Notes: generated by a model not told the origin, from the sequence alone. Positions 35,212 through 46,515 are shown, counted from the stretch's first letter. The stretch is DNA of 64,000 nt from Branchiostoma floridae (GCF_000003815.2 NC_049979.1:2939353-3003352), one strand, 5' to 3'. Made by a program: numbers and translations.

Positions 35212-35339
35212 CATAGACAAAGGATGCCACCAAATAATATCCTGCAGTGTTTCTTTTATGGATGCTTTAGGATGACTAGGAGCCAGGAGGCTCAATTCCA
35301 TAATGATCTTATAAACAAAAATTAATTGACAAGCAACAG

Positions 35340-36240
35340 TTAATTAAAAAAACATAAGACTTAGCATTCACCTAGTAAATAGACGCGGGACACCACAAAA
35401 TCGTACTCTGCTATTTCTTTTGTGGAGTCAAATATAAGCCACTGATTTAAATAAAAAATTGGAAAGTGGCAACACTCAGAAAAAAAATAAGATTCAGCAT
35501 GGTTTGCCCAAGTAGACGAGGGATGCCTAAAAAACGTCCTTCGAAGCTCTGCTATTTGTTTTGTGGTTGTTTATCTAACTTTTTGATTTGCAAAGTCAGA
35601 GGCAACAAACACGCTGTACTTATGCACAATAAGATCATAAAAAAATCCGTGCCATCTTAGGGCGGCCCCCGTTATGTAGTATTTTGTGGCTTTGGCCTCT
35701 GTTCTCCTTACAAGCCATAATGGTTTTGAATGAAATTTGGCAAGTGGCAGCACTCAGAAAAAACATAAGATTCAGCAAGGTTTGCCCAAGTAGACGAGGG
35801 ATGCCTAAAAACCGTCCTTCGAAGCTCTGCTTTTTCTTTTGTGGAGTCAAATACAAGCCACAATGATTTTGAAAAACAATATTGGCAAGTGGCAACACTC
35901 AGAAAAACATAAGATTCAGCTGGTTTGCCCAAGTAGACAAGGGATGCCTAAAAACCGTCCTTCGAAGCTCTGCTATTTGTTTTGTGGTTGTTTATCTACC
36001 TTTTTGATTTGCAAAGTCAGTGGCAACAAACACGCTGTACTTATGCACAATAAGATCATTAAAAAATCCGTGCCATCTTAGGGCGGCCCCCGTTATGTAG
36101 TATTTTGTGGCTTTGGCCTCTGTTCTCCTTACAAGCTCTAATGGTTTTGAATGAAATTTGGCAGGCAACACTCAGAAAAAACATAAGATTCAGCAAGGTT
36201 TGCCCAAGTAGACGAGGGATGCCTAAAAACCATCTTCCGA
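35340..36240 (+). repeat. higher-order tandem repeat, ~422-bp period
   Basis: Blocks starting AGTGGCAACACTCAGAAAAA, then ACATAAGATTCAGCA and GTTTGCCCAAGTAGACGAGG, begin at about 35464, 35744, 35889 and 36162. Short (~145 bp) and long (~275 bp) blocks alternate, so identical positions recur every ~422 bp. A decayed short block precedes them from 35340. The long block alone carries GCAACAAACACGCTGTACTT and GCCATCTTAGGGCGGCCCCC. The frames on both strands are repeat artefacts. Confidence 0.85.
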
Positions 36241-36760
36241 AGCTCTTCTTGAGAGCTCTTTCATGTACTCACCTCTTACCTCTGAGGATTCCCGGTCGAA
36301 CCGTTTCCTTCTCAGCCCGCTGTTGTTACGGCAGTGATGCGTCAGCACCACCCGTCTCTTTGAACTTCTACAAGAACTCCCCAAAGGCCCTGAAAGGCCA
36401 TTTTGTTTCCACAATGGCTTCCTCGTTTTGGTAAATGCCTGTTTCCTTTTGAACTTGGGCGATGGCTTGTAAGCGTCGACAAAGCCACAAAGCTGTGGAA
36501 ATGGGCTGGCAGGTGCTCATAAATGTGCTCTACACTTTCTCATGAAACATCAAGGAAACCTGCCCAGTCTGGCTGATGGGGTGCTTGAAGGGCCGGGACA
36601 GTTTTGGCAGATTTAGGCAGTTTTTACTCCTCCCGGGCTTACCACCTCGAAAGGCATCAGTTTTATGGCTTCGTGGCGATGTCAGAGGCCAAATCAATTG
36701 CTGCCAAACTTGGCTTTCAAATCGCTCGTAGACCAAACGAAAAGATGGCCTAAATGGACA
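36240..36760. other. balanced intronic sequence, possible regulatory island
   Basis: GC-balanced sequence after the tandem repeat, with no domain in any frame and no repeat recognised. It could be conserved non-coding DNA. Confidence 0.22.
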
Positions 36761-36946
36761 ATTTTCTGATTCTGGCTAGGCTCTGATCCATATTTGCATC
36801 CAGGGCTTTCCCATAACAGGGTATCTTTTGGTGTGGAATTGTTACGTTTTCAAGATGACATCAGCAAACATGAAATGCTTGTGGTTTATGGACCCCAATG
36901 TCCGCAGGTTACCCTGACGATCTCTGCTTTTTGGTAAGCCCTACAA

Positions 36947-37149
36947 AGGCTCAGGTCACATTTCCAAACCCGGGACAGAAGGGCAGCTTTCGGGAGCAAA
37001 ACGAATGATATGAAAGACATAAAAATACACAAAATTTCAAGATAAGATGCATGGGCATGATATGTGTGTCTTTCTAGGTATACATCTTGTTTTTTTGTTC
37101 CTTAAAAAATCCCGACCGGGCCCCGGTTTAGAAATGTGACCTAAGCCTA
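36947..37149. mobile_element. MITE with AGGCTCAGGTCACATTTC ends
   Basis: AGGCTCAGGTCACATTTCC, then AAACCCGGG, at the left is mirrored by CCCCGGTTTAGAAATGTGAC, then CTAAGCCT, at the right: about 27 bp of terminal inverted repeat with few mismatches. The interior is ~150 bp and non-coding. No clear target duplication. Confidence 0.75.
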
Positions 37150-38224
37150 ATAGATTCTACCATCATCTGCAAACTTGGAAGGATACCTACTACTACTATA
37201 TTTTACCTTAAAAATGCGGGAACCAGAAAGTTGAATCAAACCTGCCCAACAATGATGTGAACGGAACATGCCGACCTTTTCGTTCATCATCAGGTGTTGC
37301 CCTGGCAACGGTGAAAGATGACTCCAGGGTCCAATGTCACATGTGTTACCATAGGATCACGTTTCTCTGTGACAGTCCACAAGTTTAGTAAATAGCATGA
37401 ACCATGACAGGATAGCTATGGCTATGGATAGTTATTTTTTTCTTTGCCTATTAATTCATAGTTAGGAAAAAAACTGCTCTTCAACTAGATCTCTTTTGCA
37501 TATCTGCCAGTGGATTATCTGAGTCACCGTTTTCAAAATTATATTCAGTTGTTTGAGTAATTGCTATTTGGCGCATTTTATCTTGGTGATGATATTTGCT
37601 CAGTCTGACGGATTTAACTTCATAGTTTTTACCTCAATTTTGTACCCCAGTATAATAATTTGTATGATTTTTCTACATACAAAGTTATTAATGGCCAGAT
37701 GTTAACTTTCTCCTTTTTCATACAACTGAAACAAACTAGATGTGATTTGGGAATAAAAATACTTAAGTTTGCCACATGGTTTACTTTTACGTATACATCA
37801 TTCTATTTGCAAAATGCTGTTACAGTAGCCTCTTCCATGATGTCACGTTTCTCTTTTTAAAAGCATACTGATCATTGATTAATCAATTCATTAATTATAA
37901 ATTAATCAATTCATTTATTCACCCATCCATCAGTGTCTAGAAAGTGATTAACATTGTAAGGAGTTGTACACTGTTTAGATCATCATCATTATGTTGAATT
38001 ATATTTGCAGGCTTGCACGTGGTCACTGTCATGCGGTTGCGCCATTTGCCTTGCTACAAGGCCATGCTAATTTGTCCTCATTTTAATGACTATTCCATAG
38101 ATTAGACTTAATAGATAGTGTATATGTGTTAACTTGACTTATCCTGATTTGAGCTTTGTGTTGATTATGATATTTGTTCTTGGATTTATGTGCATCATTA
38201 TTTGATTAAGATTATTATTGTTAT

Positions 38225-38345
38225 GATTTTGGAATGGCGGCTTTGAAAAGGTGTCCTTTGACGCCTGTTCCGCCATACCCTCCATTTGTCATTGTACATT
38301 TTGTGTATGGAGAATCCTTATCAATAAATAAATAAATGAAAAAAA
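38225..38345 (+). mobile_element. probable non-LTR retrotransposon 3' tail
   Basis: GGAATGGCGGCTTTGAAAAGG...CCGCCATACCCTCC ends in CAATAAATAAATAAATGAAAAAA, the kind of simple A-rich terminus left by LINE/SINE retrotransposition. A similar AATAAATA-tailed insertion interrupts the MITE at 56373-56762. Confidence 0.4.
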
Positions 38346-38447
38346 AGATTATCAATCTCATAGCTTTTTAATCAGCCATAGGCTATTAGATACCATTAGA
38401 TACCTGATGTACAAAAGCTAACTCCATGTTGCCATGTCTCCATGCAG

Positions 38448-38524
38448 GTGGGATCTCCAGAAGAAGTCCTTCAGCAGTCGCCATTGAGGTGTTCCAGCAA
38501 CACCTGGGCAGTCACCTCCTTCAG
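38448..38524 (+). CDS. NPAS1/3: exon leading into PAS-A of the NPAS1/3-like factor
   Basis: Acceptor CATGTCTCCATGCAG at 38447, donor CAG followed by GTGAGC at 38525; 77 bases. The first two bases (GT) complete the split codon left by the bHLH exon (G), giving G-GISRRSPSAVAIEVF, then QQHLGSHLLQ, and the exon ends in phase 0. From established knowledge, vertebrate NPAS3 has [23 protein letters not shown]-like sequence at this place, followed by SLDGFVFAL of PAS-A. The exon boundary after LLQ or ILQ fits this. The PAS-A core exon is not found in the rest of the window, so the following intron exceeds 25 kb. Exact phase agreement with the bHLH exon makes the join secure. Confidence 0.93.
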
Positions 38525-39245
38525 GTGAGCTTCTGTGTACCTTATAGCATCTTAAAGACTTGATACAGTTATACATGCATACTTACAATTAAACATACAA
38601 TTATAGCTTCTCTAATACGTTGAGAAATAACCAAAGGAGCCTTTTGTGTCTGTGTGGTAAAGACAGGGAAGTATGAGAATGGGGTTTAGTATTGGGAACA
38701 TCTTGGCTGGAAATCTTCAGATGAGCTTCTGTGTGTTGAACCATCTTAGAGAGTCACATAATACAATTATGATATAGCTTCTCGAATATGTTAAGAAATA
38801 ATCAAAGGAGCCTTTTGTGTCTGTATGGTTAAGACAGGGAAGCGTGAGAAAGGGGTTTAGTTTTGGTTAACACCTTGGCTTGAAATCTCTTTAAGGTGAG
38901 CTTCTGCATACCTTCCTTAAAGACATGATAGTGTACAATTAGGGCTTCTTAAACACATTAAGAAATACTTAAAGGAGCTTTTTATGTCTAAGCCTTTTGT
39001 GTCTGTATGGTACAGACAGGGATTTATTTGTGGTTTAGTTGTGCGAACATCTTGGCTGGAAATCCCCTTTAGGTAAGGTTCTGTGTGCTGTACCTCCTGT
39101 AAGACAAAGGGTACAATCATAGCTTCTCGAATATGTTAAGAAATATTAGGAGGTTTGATGGCAAGGACAGAGGATGGGAATAGGGTCAGGTGTAGAAACC
39201 TCTTGGCTGGAAATCTCCTTCAGGTAAGGTTCTGTGTGCTGTAGC
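38505..39245 (+). repeat. tandem copies of the exon 3 donor side and adjoining intron
   Basis: A ~150-195-bp block starting TTGGCTGGAAATCTCCTTCA, then GGTGAGCTTCTGTGT, and containing ATAGCTTCTCGAATATGTTA and GGAGCCTTTTGTGTCTGT repeats four to five times. The true exon end (CACCTCCTTCAG|GTGAGC, 38525) is the first member. Donor-like GT sites recur at 38896 (GTGAGC), 39073 and 39224 (GTAAGG), while the copy at 38721 is mutated to ATGAGC. A further decayed copy lies near 39550. Confidence 0.8.
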
Positions 39246-39251
39246 TGACCT

Positions 39252-39448
39252 TTAAGCCCCGTTTACAAATCAAGAATTTAGCTCGGCCGAGTTGTCAGCG
39301 AGCTCTAACTTACAAGGAGGCATGACCCTGATGCCTACGAACAAATGGCAGAGTTTCTTCGTCAGCATCAGGGTCATACCTCCTCGTAATTTAGAGCTCG
39401 CTGACAACTCGGCCGAGCTGAATTCTTGATTTGTAAATGGGGCTTTAA
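39252..39448. mobile_element. long-hairpin MITE
   Basis: Arms of ~80 bp (AAGCCCCGTTTACAAATCAA, GAATTTAGCTCGGCCGAG, TTGTCAGCGAGCTCTAA and onward to GACCCTGATGC) face each other with high identity around a ~30-base loop near 39340-39362. It inserted within the exon-derived tandem repeat. Confidence 0.85.
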
Positions 39449-39619
39449 GACACAGTATACAATGATTATTATCATAAATTCTCAAACATTTTAAGTAATT
39501 CTTTGAGGAGGCTTGAAGGTATTAGTGCAGGGGAGGATGGGTATGGGGGTTGGTAAGTAAGGTCCTACCTGCTGTAGCACCTTGAAGACAGTATTCAGTA
39601 GCTTCTTACAACAGCAAAC

Positions 39620-40560
39620 TTTAAGGAAGTTGTATAGACAGGAGAGAGGTGTTATTGTATTGAATTTGTTTGTGAGAAATGCTAAACAGGCCTCTCCATA
39701 AATTAAAGCAGGGAATGCATGGTAAAACCAGCCTGTTAATAATTCTGTCCCCTCCCTTTAGGTAGGCCTGCCCAATAACAGTGTTATGTCTCAATTTCTG
39801 GTCTGCAATTCCCAAACCTTTTAGACAAACCGGGCCCTACTGGCTGTGATGGTATTGTAATTATATTAGGGATGTTCAATTAGACGACGACCTCAATCAG
39901 ACTAGAGGCTATTTGGGAAAACTCTTCTGAGATTGGGAGGCTATTTTGGTCACAGGTAGTTGCTTTCTGTCCTTTTGATCATTTTTCTGTTGAAGTACTA
40001 AATAGGTATAATTCTACTTTTGTTACTAAACATTGTGCGTAGAGCAGGCCCATGGTTAAAAGGCGTACTGTGACATAAGATACAGAAAAAAGATATGTAA
40101 ATGAATTAAACGAACGGTCTGTTTTCGTTGCACCACTTACTAGCACGTTTTCATTAACAATCATGGTACTGAGATGTATTTACATACCTAAGAATCCCTA
40201 CACACCTACAGATGTTTTTTCCTTACTAAGCTGATGAGACTATTCAGGAACCATTAGAAGACAGATTAGCTGATAGAAGCAGTTTATTTAGATGGACAGC
40301 TGCGATCGGCGTGTGCTTTTCCTCTGTCACTCTTCATTATGCAAATTCTAGACTATTTTTACAAAACCAGAACGACCAAATCCACCTCCCATCACCGCCA
40401 GCCCCCTCGGTACCGAAGCCTCCTTTCCATCCCTTAGGAATCATCATTAGGAATGTAACGTAAAAACTAGGATGATACGGTTAGGCCAAATCAATTTATT
40501 TCTTTGGTTTTGGAATATCCTAAAGTAAAAGCTTCAGCGTTTATGAAGGTTAGACATCCA
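39620..40560. other. intron sequence, nothing recognised
   Basis: AT-rich intronic sequence without a feature I can support. Confidence 0.4.
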
Positions 40561-40590
40561 GGTAAACAATGATGATGATGATGAAACAAT

Positions 40591-40774
40591 ATTCAAATAC
40601 AATTCAATCTCTACAACTGGATAAAAAATGTATATTTACTTCCGGACTTTCGAGTGACATCCATCACTCTTCACTTCTTAGTGATGCTGAAGAAGAGTGA
40701 TGGATGTCACTCGAAATGTCGGGACGTAAATATACGTTTTTTATCAAGTTGTAGAGATTGAATTGTATTTGAAT
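40591..40774. mobile_element. near-perfect 184-bp hairpin element
   Basis: Arms of ~85 bp begin ATTCAAATACAATTCAATCT and include GAGTGACATCCATCACTCTTC; the inverse follows after a ~14-base loop (CTTCTTAGTGATGC). Only a few mismatches. It is a palindromic MITE by structure, and a transcript through this intron would fold into a long hairpin. Confidence 0.85.
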
Positions 40775-40959
40775 AAAAGCTTCAGCAAGCAATTGAAGGC
40801 TGGGAGGAAAACTGGCTTCTTACTACTTGTACCTTCACTCCCTAAAACTGTGTCTACTTGTTAGATACAGCCCTCGGACTCTGTTTTTAAGTTGATATTT
40901 CAATTTAGCATCATTTTTCTAAAAATTTGGGAACGAGCAATTAAAATGGCGTGGCCTCA

Positions 40960-41300
40960 GAAAGGCAGGTGCAGGATTTTGACGTGTGACGGTGTATCGG
41001 GTCTCGGGTTACAGACGATTTTATCACGTACGTGTCAAACTAACCCCGAGGTGCAGTAAACTAGTACGTAGTACGGACACACGACAAGCAGCCACCTGGG
41101 CCCATACAGCCCACAGATGAACCAGGGGAGATGGCCGGTCGCGCAGCAGAAGGGGAATCACTTACCCTAGCATGGACTGGCTTCTCTGGCCAATTTCTCG
41201 ATTACGCACCGGCTATGAGACGGGAGAAGCGGTTGTATGGATGCATGGATGCATGGATCGGTCACTTTAACGAAATAGCCCTTCTATATGTGCAATTGCG
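40960..41300. promoter_or_regulatory. balanced CpG-containing island
   Basis: Non-repetitive sequence with several TACGT/ACGTA cores (41027-41075) and a GGATGCATGGATGCATGGAT triplet repeat at 41238-41257. Function is unknown. Confidence 0.22.
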
Positions 41301-41307
41301 TAATTGA

Positions 41308-41379
41308 GCCAGCGTGGCCGAGCGGTCTACAGCACTGTACCTATCTTCCGTAGATCGTAGGTTCGAACCCCACTTGCTA
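41308..41379 (+). pseudogene. tRNA-like relic (Leu/Ser type)
   Basis: TGGCCGAGCGGTCTA is a good pol III A box and D-arm start as in tRNA-Leu and tRNA-Ser. GGTTCGAACCC is a perfect B box about 35 bp later, and a run of ten T follows. The acceptor arms (GCCAGCG against ACTTGCT) do not pair, the T stem has a mismatch and no sound anticodon stem forms, so it is a pseudogene or a SINE head, not a working tRNA. Confidence 0.65.
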
Positions 41380-41399
41380 TTTTTTTTTTCTTTGTTAGA

Positions 41400-42600
41400 C
41401 AAATCTCATGTAGTGTTTTTTTAATAGAAGAAAGACCAATTCAGTAATTCAATGTTTAAAAACTCTTTTTTCGTGTGATTTTGTTTAACATCCAGGCTTT
41501 TTCCAAAACACGCACCGGCCAGCTTTTTTCAGAAGCTTTCTTGTTTTGGCCGAATTCTACGATACCGGCACTCCTGTAGGGGGGCTTGGTGGAGGCTAGT
41601 AAAAGTCTCTGTCAGTGGAACCCATAAGAGTATATAAGTGTCAGACCACTGGGTTTGCTGTGAACAAGTACATTTGTGGAACCTACTTGCTGAGCTCAAA
41701 TGTCCTAGAGGTTAGGTAAGACTGAGAAATAATGAAAGGATGTCTCAGAACTGTAAAAACTTTACAAAATGTAAAGTTTGATTTTTCATCAGTAAAGTGA
41801 GTCCCATAGCCTCTTTTTATCAGCATTTGAAGTTATATTTTGCTGATGTTTCTTCTTTCATTTCTCAAAGGTCCTTTTTCATATGGGACTTTATGAAGGC
41901 ATTCATCACGAATGGAAAGAATCTATAGTATTAAATTTTGACCACCCCCAACCATAATCCTTAATGACCTGTCCCCTGTTTTAAGGAGTCCTCGTGACTT
42001 AATAAATTGGCTACCTGATTAGGATACTTTTTCAAGCTACTGAGTGTGTATCTTAGGCGTCAAAGGACAGTTCAATCAGTTGTCTTGGATCTTTATGAGA
42101 TATCCTGACAAATAGCTGTTAAAATTGTTGTTAATTTAACATAGATTTAGAATAATTTTGCAGCATACCTTAGTCAGCTCATTCCAGCTTTGAGACGAGA
42201 ATTCAAGACTTAGATGTGCCCAGTATGACAGCTTTTCCAATAACAGCATCTGCAAAGTTTTCAAGTGGAAATACGTATATTCAGTACGTTGGGTAAGAAA
42301 TTAGCATGGAAAAACGGTTACTGTCCAACGTTCCTCCTTGCCAGCCTGTTTCTGACTTACCGCAAAGCTGCCTGATCTTTGACAAAGCAGTCGCACTGGC
42401 CTCTTGCACCTTTCCCCACCTTACGGATGGAAAGACGATAACTGTACGCGACCTTTTCCTGTGTCAAACTTCAACTTAAAGTGGTGCCGTTATTACAACT
42501 ACATACGTCTGGGCCAACTTATCACCCCCATTCATTCGTCTTCTGCGCGAAACTCCCTTTGATGTATTTACGGCTGTGAAGAGGAAAAGGTAATTTCTGT
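41400..42600. other. intron sequence, nothing recognised
   Basis: Mostly AT-rich. No exon, RNA gene or bounded repeat was identified. Confidence 0.4.
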
Positions 42601-42639
42601 ACACAAAATAAAGAGGAGCTCTCTTCGGAAGCCATTAGC

Positions 42640-43260
42640 GCGAGGTGATGGTCTGGTCAGGACGTTAAGGGACCACGCAGAAAGTTCACCTGCAAATTGC
42701 GCCCAGGAGGGGACTTTAATGATTCCTTCCTCCCCGGCTCAAACGGTCAAATATTGACGGGAGAAACGCTACAACCCCCAGGCTGACCCACAGATCATAC
42801 GTTGTTAACCTTTAAACAAACATATCCATTACATCGTCCGATTCTTTGAGTCATCACGTCGATACCCGGGCACTGCGTAAATCAATCCTTCATTTATAAT
42901 GAAAATACGAGCCCCCCAGTATTAGAGCTGCTGCCGGTTTAATGGCAGACCTAAGTATGATGAATCTCCTTCCTTCATTTGGCGGGTGCGCTTACCAATA
43001 ACTGCTGAATTTCTACCCTTGTATGAGGGCCATTAGACGCAATGATCTCGCCAAACTTGGATGCCCTGATCAGGGGGGATGGGTCGGGCACTGTACATCG
43101 TATCATCGGGAGATGATGATGACGCATCACCGGTGGAGGTGCCCTGGCCGCGCTCACCGTAAGACGCAATCAAAGTCCTGCGTCGGGAGCTCCGGGGATT
43201 AAACTTCAAACGCGCTCGCAACAAACTGGGGAGAAATTAGGGGGATATTAGTTTGCCACC
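42640..43260. promoter_or_regulatory. candidate conserved non-coding island
   Basis: Repeat-free, CpG-containing sequence with CTTCATTTATAATGAAAATA (a palindromic TTCATTTATAATGAA core at 42889), GCCGGTTTAATGGCAG and several GATGATGAT motifs. Frames on the minus strand at 42975-43224 show no domain. Enhancer function is inferred. Confidence 0.35.
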
Positions 43261-43533
43261 AGTTCAAACAGGTGCATAATTCAGTGGGAAGGTTTGGTGG
43301 CGTGCCCCCGGGAGTCAGGACCCCCCATCCCTCAACACCGACAGCTGCCCCGCGGGCGACGCGAGTCCGATTGGTCTTTTTTGTGGGGACAAACCAGCGT
43401 GTTTGGGTAGGGGCAGCGGTTCAAGAGGCCAGGCAAGTTTTAATGAGTATAGTTTCTCCCTGGCCATTGAGGAGGATTTCTTTAGTGGCAGGACGGCCTC
43501 GTCCCATTCATCAGAGTTACGAGGTGTTGGGAA

Positions 43534-43580
43534 GGGTGACCCGGAAAAGTTTGGGAAGGGTGACCCAGGAAAGTTTGGGA
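43534..43580 (+). repeat. 24-bp direct duplication
   Basis: GGGAAGGGTGACCC(A/C)GGAAAGTTT occurs twice back to back. This is a local tandem duplication. Confidence 0.8.
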
Positions 43581-44287
43581 CGGTTCGAGCAGATTATGGG
43601 AAGATGATGCTGGGTGAAATGGGATCGGAGATAAGTCTCTGTCACTCTGAAAGTGTTCAACCGTTCTCCATCACAAAGAGATCGGAGTGTCTGAATTGTG
43701 AATCGTTATAATCATGATTCATACATGAGGATATATAAAAATCAAAATGATAAGCACAAGCATTGAGCAAACAGTCACACAAAAGCATAATTTGAATAGA
43801 TGTGGCACTGGAATTGTACTAAAAGACAGTCAGAAGTAATCTTCACTAAACAGATCATTAGTACACCTATTTAGGAGTAGAAGGAAAGCAAGAACGTCAT
43901 TAGTACGCCAATGTCACAATGGTATTCTGAGCCACCTGTTATTTGTAGCCTGTACAACTCAAGTTTTCTCTCTCTATAGTAGATGACTATGTAATACATG
44001 TATGTTACATGTTGTGGTAACCTGCCTATAAAGATACTAGCACAGGAATACTTAATACTGAAAGGAAATGTTCATCATTGGGACGGCCATCTTGGATGTT
44101 GACAGACGACCTTGACAGTGGTCAGCAGTGTTCCCCCCTGGGGACTCCAGCCTGGGGCTTAATGATACAGGCAGGAGAGGAAACCCTGTCAAATGTGACA
44201 TCATAATTTACCTCGTGGCCCTGCAAGCTGAGCCCTCTGGGCAGCCATAATGCTTTCTGGGGTTAACGCCCTTTACATATTTGGCTG

Positions 44288-44710
44288 GGGTCGACGAACT
44301 TTGTACACCATAGAGGATGAGTTAAGCTGTATTTACCTGCCATGAATCGAAACATGTTATACTCACTGACCAGTTGTGCAATGCTTACATGTAAGTAGAA
44401 ATGAGTTGTTTTGATGGTCACCCTGTTGGGAAACGTCCTTTTTCGATAATGGGGTCGACAAACTTCGTATACCACAGAGGACGAGTTCAGCTGTATTTAC
44501 CTGCCATGAATCGAAACATGTTACACTCACTGACCAGTTGTGCAATGCTTACATTTCAATAAAAGTGAGTTGTTTTGATGGTCACCCTGTTGGGAAATGT
44601 CCTTTTTCGATGATGTATATTCGTATGGGCAAAGGTGCTAAGTGCAACAGGGGTCTCCAAACATTGTATGGCACAAAAGATGAGTAAGATGAAGCTTGGC
44701 AGAATCTCAT
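44288..44710 (+). repeat. 163-bp tandem repeat, two good copies and one decayed
   Basis: Units start GGGGTCGACGAACTTTGTA at 44288 and GGGGTCGACAAACTTCGTA at 44451. Both contain GCCATGAATCGAAACATGTT and GATGGTCACCCTGTTGGGAA. A third, decayed start (GGGGTCTCCAAACATTGTAT) is at 44650. Shadow frames on the minus strand are repeat artefacts. Confidence 0.85.
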
Positions 44711-44780
44711 CTCTGGAATGTTGAGAAACACGAATTCATTAATTGCAGGTAACAAGGATTGATCTGAGAACTAGCTGATA

Positions 44781-44922
44781 TACTCACTCACTCACTCACT
44801 CATTCACACTCACACATCACTGAAATGTTTGCTCACTCACTCTAATGCGACATTCACTCACTCACTCACTCACTCACTCACTCACTCACTCACTCACTCA
44901 CTCACTCACTCACTCACTCACT
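44781..44922 (+). repeat. (ACTC)n microsatellite
   Basis: Long tetranucleotide run, interrupted at about 44804-44852, adjoining the 163-bp repeat. Confidence 0.97.
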
Positions 44923-45184
44923 GAAGTATATTAGTCATTTGAAGGTCAATGTCAACTCTGAAGGACATGGAGACAACATGGCGGACCGTAAATCATGGCA
45001 ATAGGGTGGGAGGTAATAAATTAGTCTGGTTTGTGTTTGTCTATCATGCAGACGTCGCTTCAGCAAAATTGCACTGTCTGTATATAGATGAAGGTGAAGG
45101 TATCAGGGCAAAGCTATCAGTGGGAATGATAGCTTTGAGTTCCGATGCCTCAGCCTTCATGAATTTGTTGTTCCAGAAACATTA

Positions 45185-45414
45185 TACTCTTAAGTTCACC
45201 TTTACCCCGGGTAAACTATATTCGTTGTTTTCAAAAGCAGGGTATTTAGGGCTATCACGAAATGTGAGTTAAAGCACTGCTTTAATTTGAAAATATTACA
45301 ATTTGAAACAACCGTCCATCGACTGGATATCACTGAATCGTTTCCTCTTCATCTGCGCTGTTTTGAAAAACATCGGATATAGGTTACCTAACGGACAAAG
45401 GTGAACTAGAGTTA
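45185..45414. mobile_element. palindromic MITE, family P, copy 8
   Basis: AAGTTCACCTTTACCCCGGGT at the left and ACAAAGGTGAACTAGAGTTA at the right. Arms are less complete than in other copies; inner pairing (AATTTGAAAATATTACAATTTG) is retained. Confidence 0.75.
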
Positions 45415-45523
45415 CCTGGGAGTTACAATGTGTTGCACAGTGTGCTTCGATAGATAATGTGCTTCCATAGATGATGTAGCGCATAACGGGTTCAAACTTG
45501 TTAGTTAGGACAAGCAGGCAGAG

Positions 45524-45742
45524 TAACGCTAGTTCACCTTTATTCGCTGGGTTACCTATTTCCGTTGTCTGAAAAAGGCAGGATAATTAGGAATATCAAG
45601 TCGACGGACGGTGGTTCAAAGTTGCAACATCTTCAAAATATTGCAGTTTGAAGCTACCATCCGTCGAATTGATATCCCAAAATATTCTACTTTTAAACCA
45701 ACTGAATATAGGTTACCAGCGGATAAAGGCAACCCAGTCTTA
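45524..45742. mobile_element. palindromic MITE, family P, copy 9
   Basis: TAACGCTAGTTCACCTTTATT at the left and GCGGATAAAGGCAACCCAG at the right; ATCAAGTCGACGGACGGTGG faces CCATCCGTCGAATTGATATC. Only 110 bp separates it from copy 8. Confidence 0.82.
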
Positions 45743-46515
45743 CTAGCTAATGTTTAAAGTACAATATAATTATAGATCGTCAGCTTAAGGTGTAGATATT
45801 GCGCCTACCACGCATGCAGTGATGGGTCTGATACATGAATGTAGTCTGTGGTAATACATGGTAATGCATGGTCTAGTGGGTAGCCAATGGAGGTAAGTAA
45901 GGCACGATTTACACATAACTTGGGCTGATACTGAAAAACTTGAGTGGCTGAGGGTTGTCCTTGCACAGCTCTGAGTCGAATCTGAAAACGCATACACTGT
46001 GTAAACCGGGTATAAGTGAATCCTGGCTATTTGTTGCTAATTTGACATATCCACTACTGTGCATTACTGGAAAAGGCCACAGCTCTGGAGACAAAAATCC
46101 ATACTGAGATCTTCTATTCATTGCCCTGTAACCAACACATGGGAATATTCAGCATGTTATTGAACCGGTACATGCTAATAAGAGTCTTAATTAATGTCTG
46201 CAATAAAAGTCTGAAGGTATCTTCACGATCTGTGGAAATTTGGCTCTTCAGTACCTAATAAAGCAATACTAAATATAATGATCATTCTATGTTGAACTTT
46301 GACCTTGATCTTTGACCTTCCTTAAAAAGGACCTTGTAGGCAGCGGCTGTGAGGATGTATTTTGTCAGGCCCTGTCAGACGATGATGATGAATGTGCATC
46401 AGAAATGGGACCCCGGTGACCTCCATGACACCAGCAATTAGTCAAAATCTACCTCCAGTAAAAACCTGTCTAGACCAGGCAATAATCTATTAGCATCTTC
46501 CTCTTGACTGTGGCG

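Larger units (their letters stand above)
22726..38447 (+). other. intron 2 of the NPAS1/3-like gene
   Basis: Bounded by a GTAAGA donor at 22726 and a CATGCAG acceptor at 38447; phase 1. It contains MITEs, SINEs, a higher-order tandem repeat and several balanced islands. No intervening exon was recognised, and the protein reads continuously from NKSVK into the next exon without one. Confidence 0.9.

Noticed and set aside
39252-39448. miRNA precursor
   Set aside because: The stem is too long and too perfect for a typical animal miRNA, and terminal symmetry fits a palindromic MITE better. Small-RNA data could change this.
41308-41379. Intact tRNA-Leu/Ser gene
   Set aside because: The acceptor stem, T stem and anticodon stem do not pair properly. 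Kept only as a relic.
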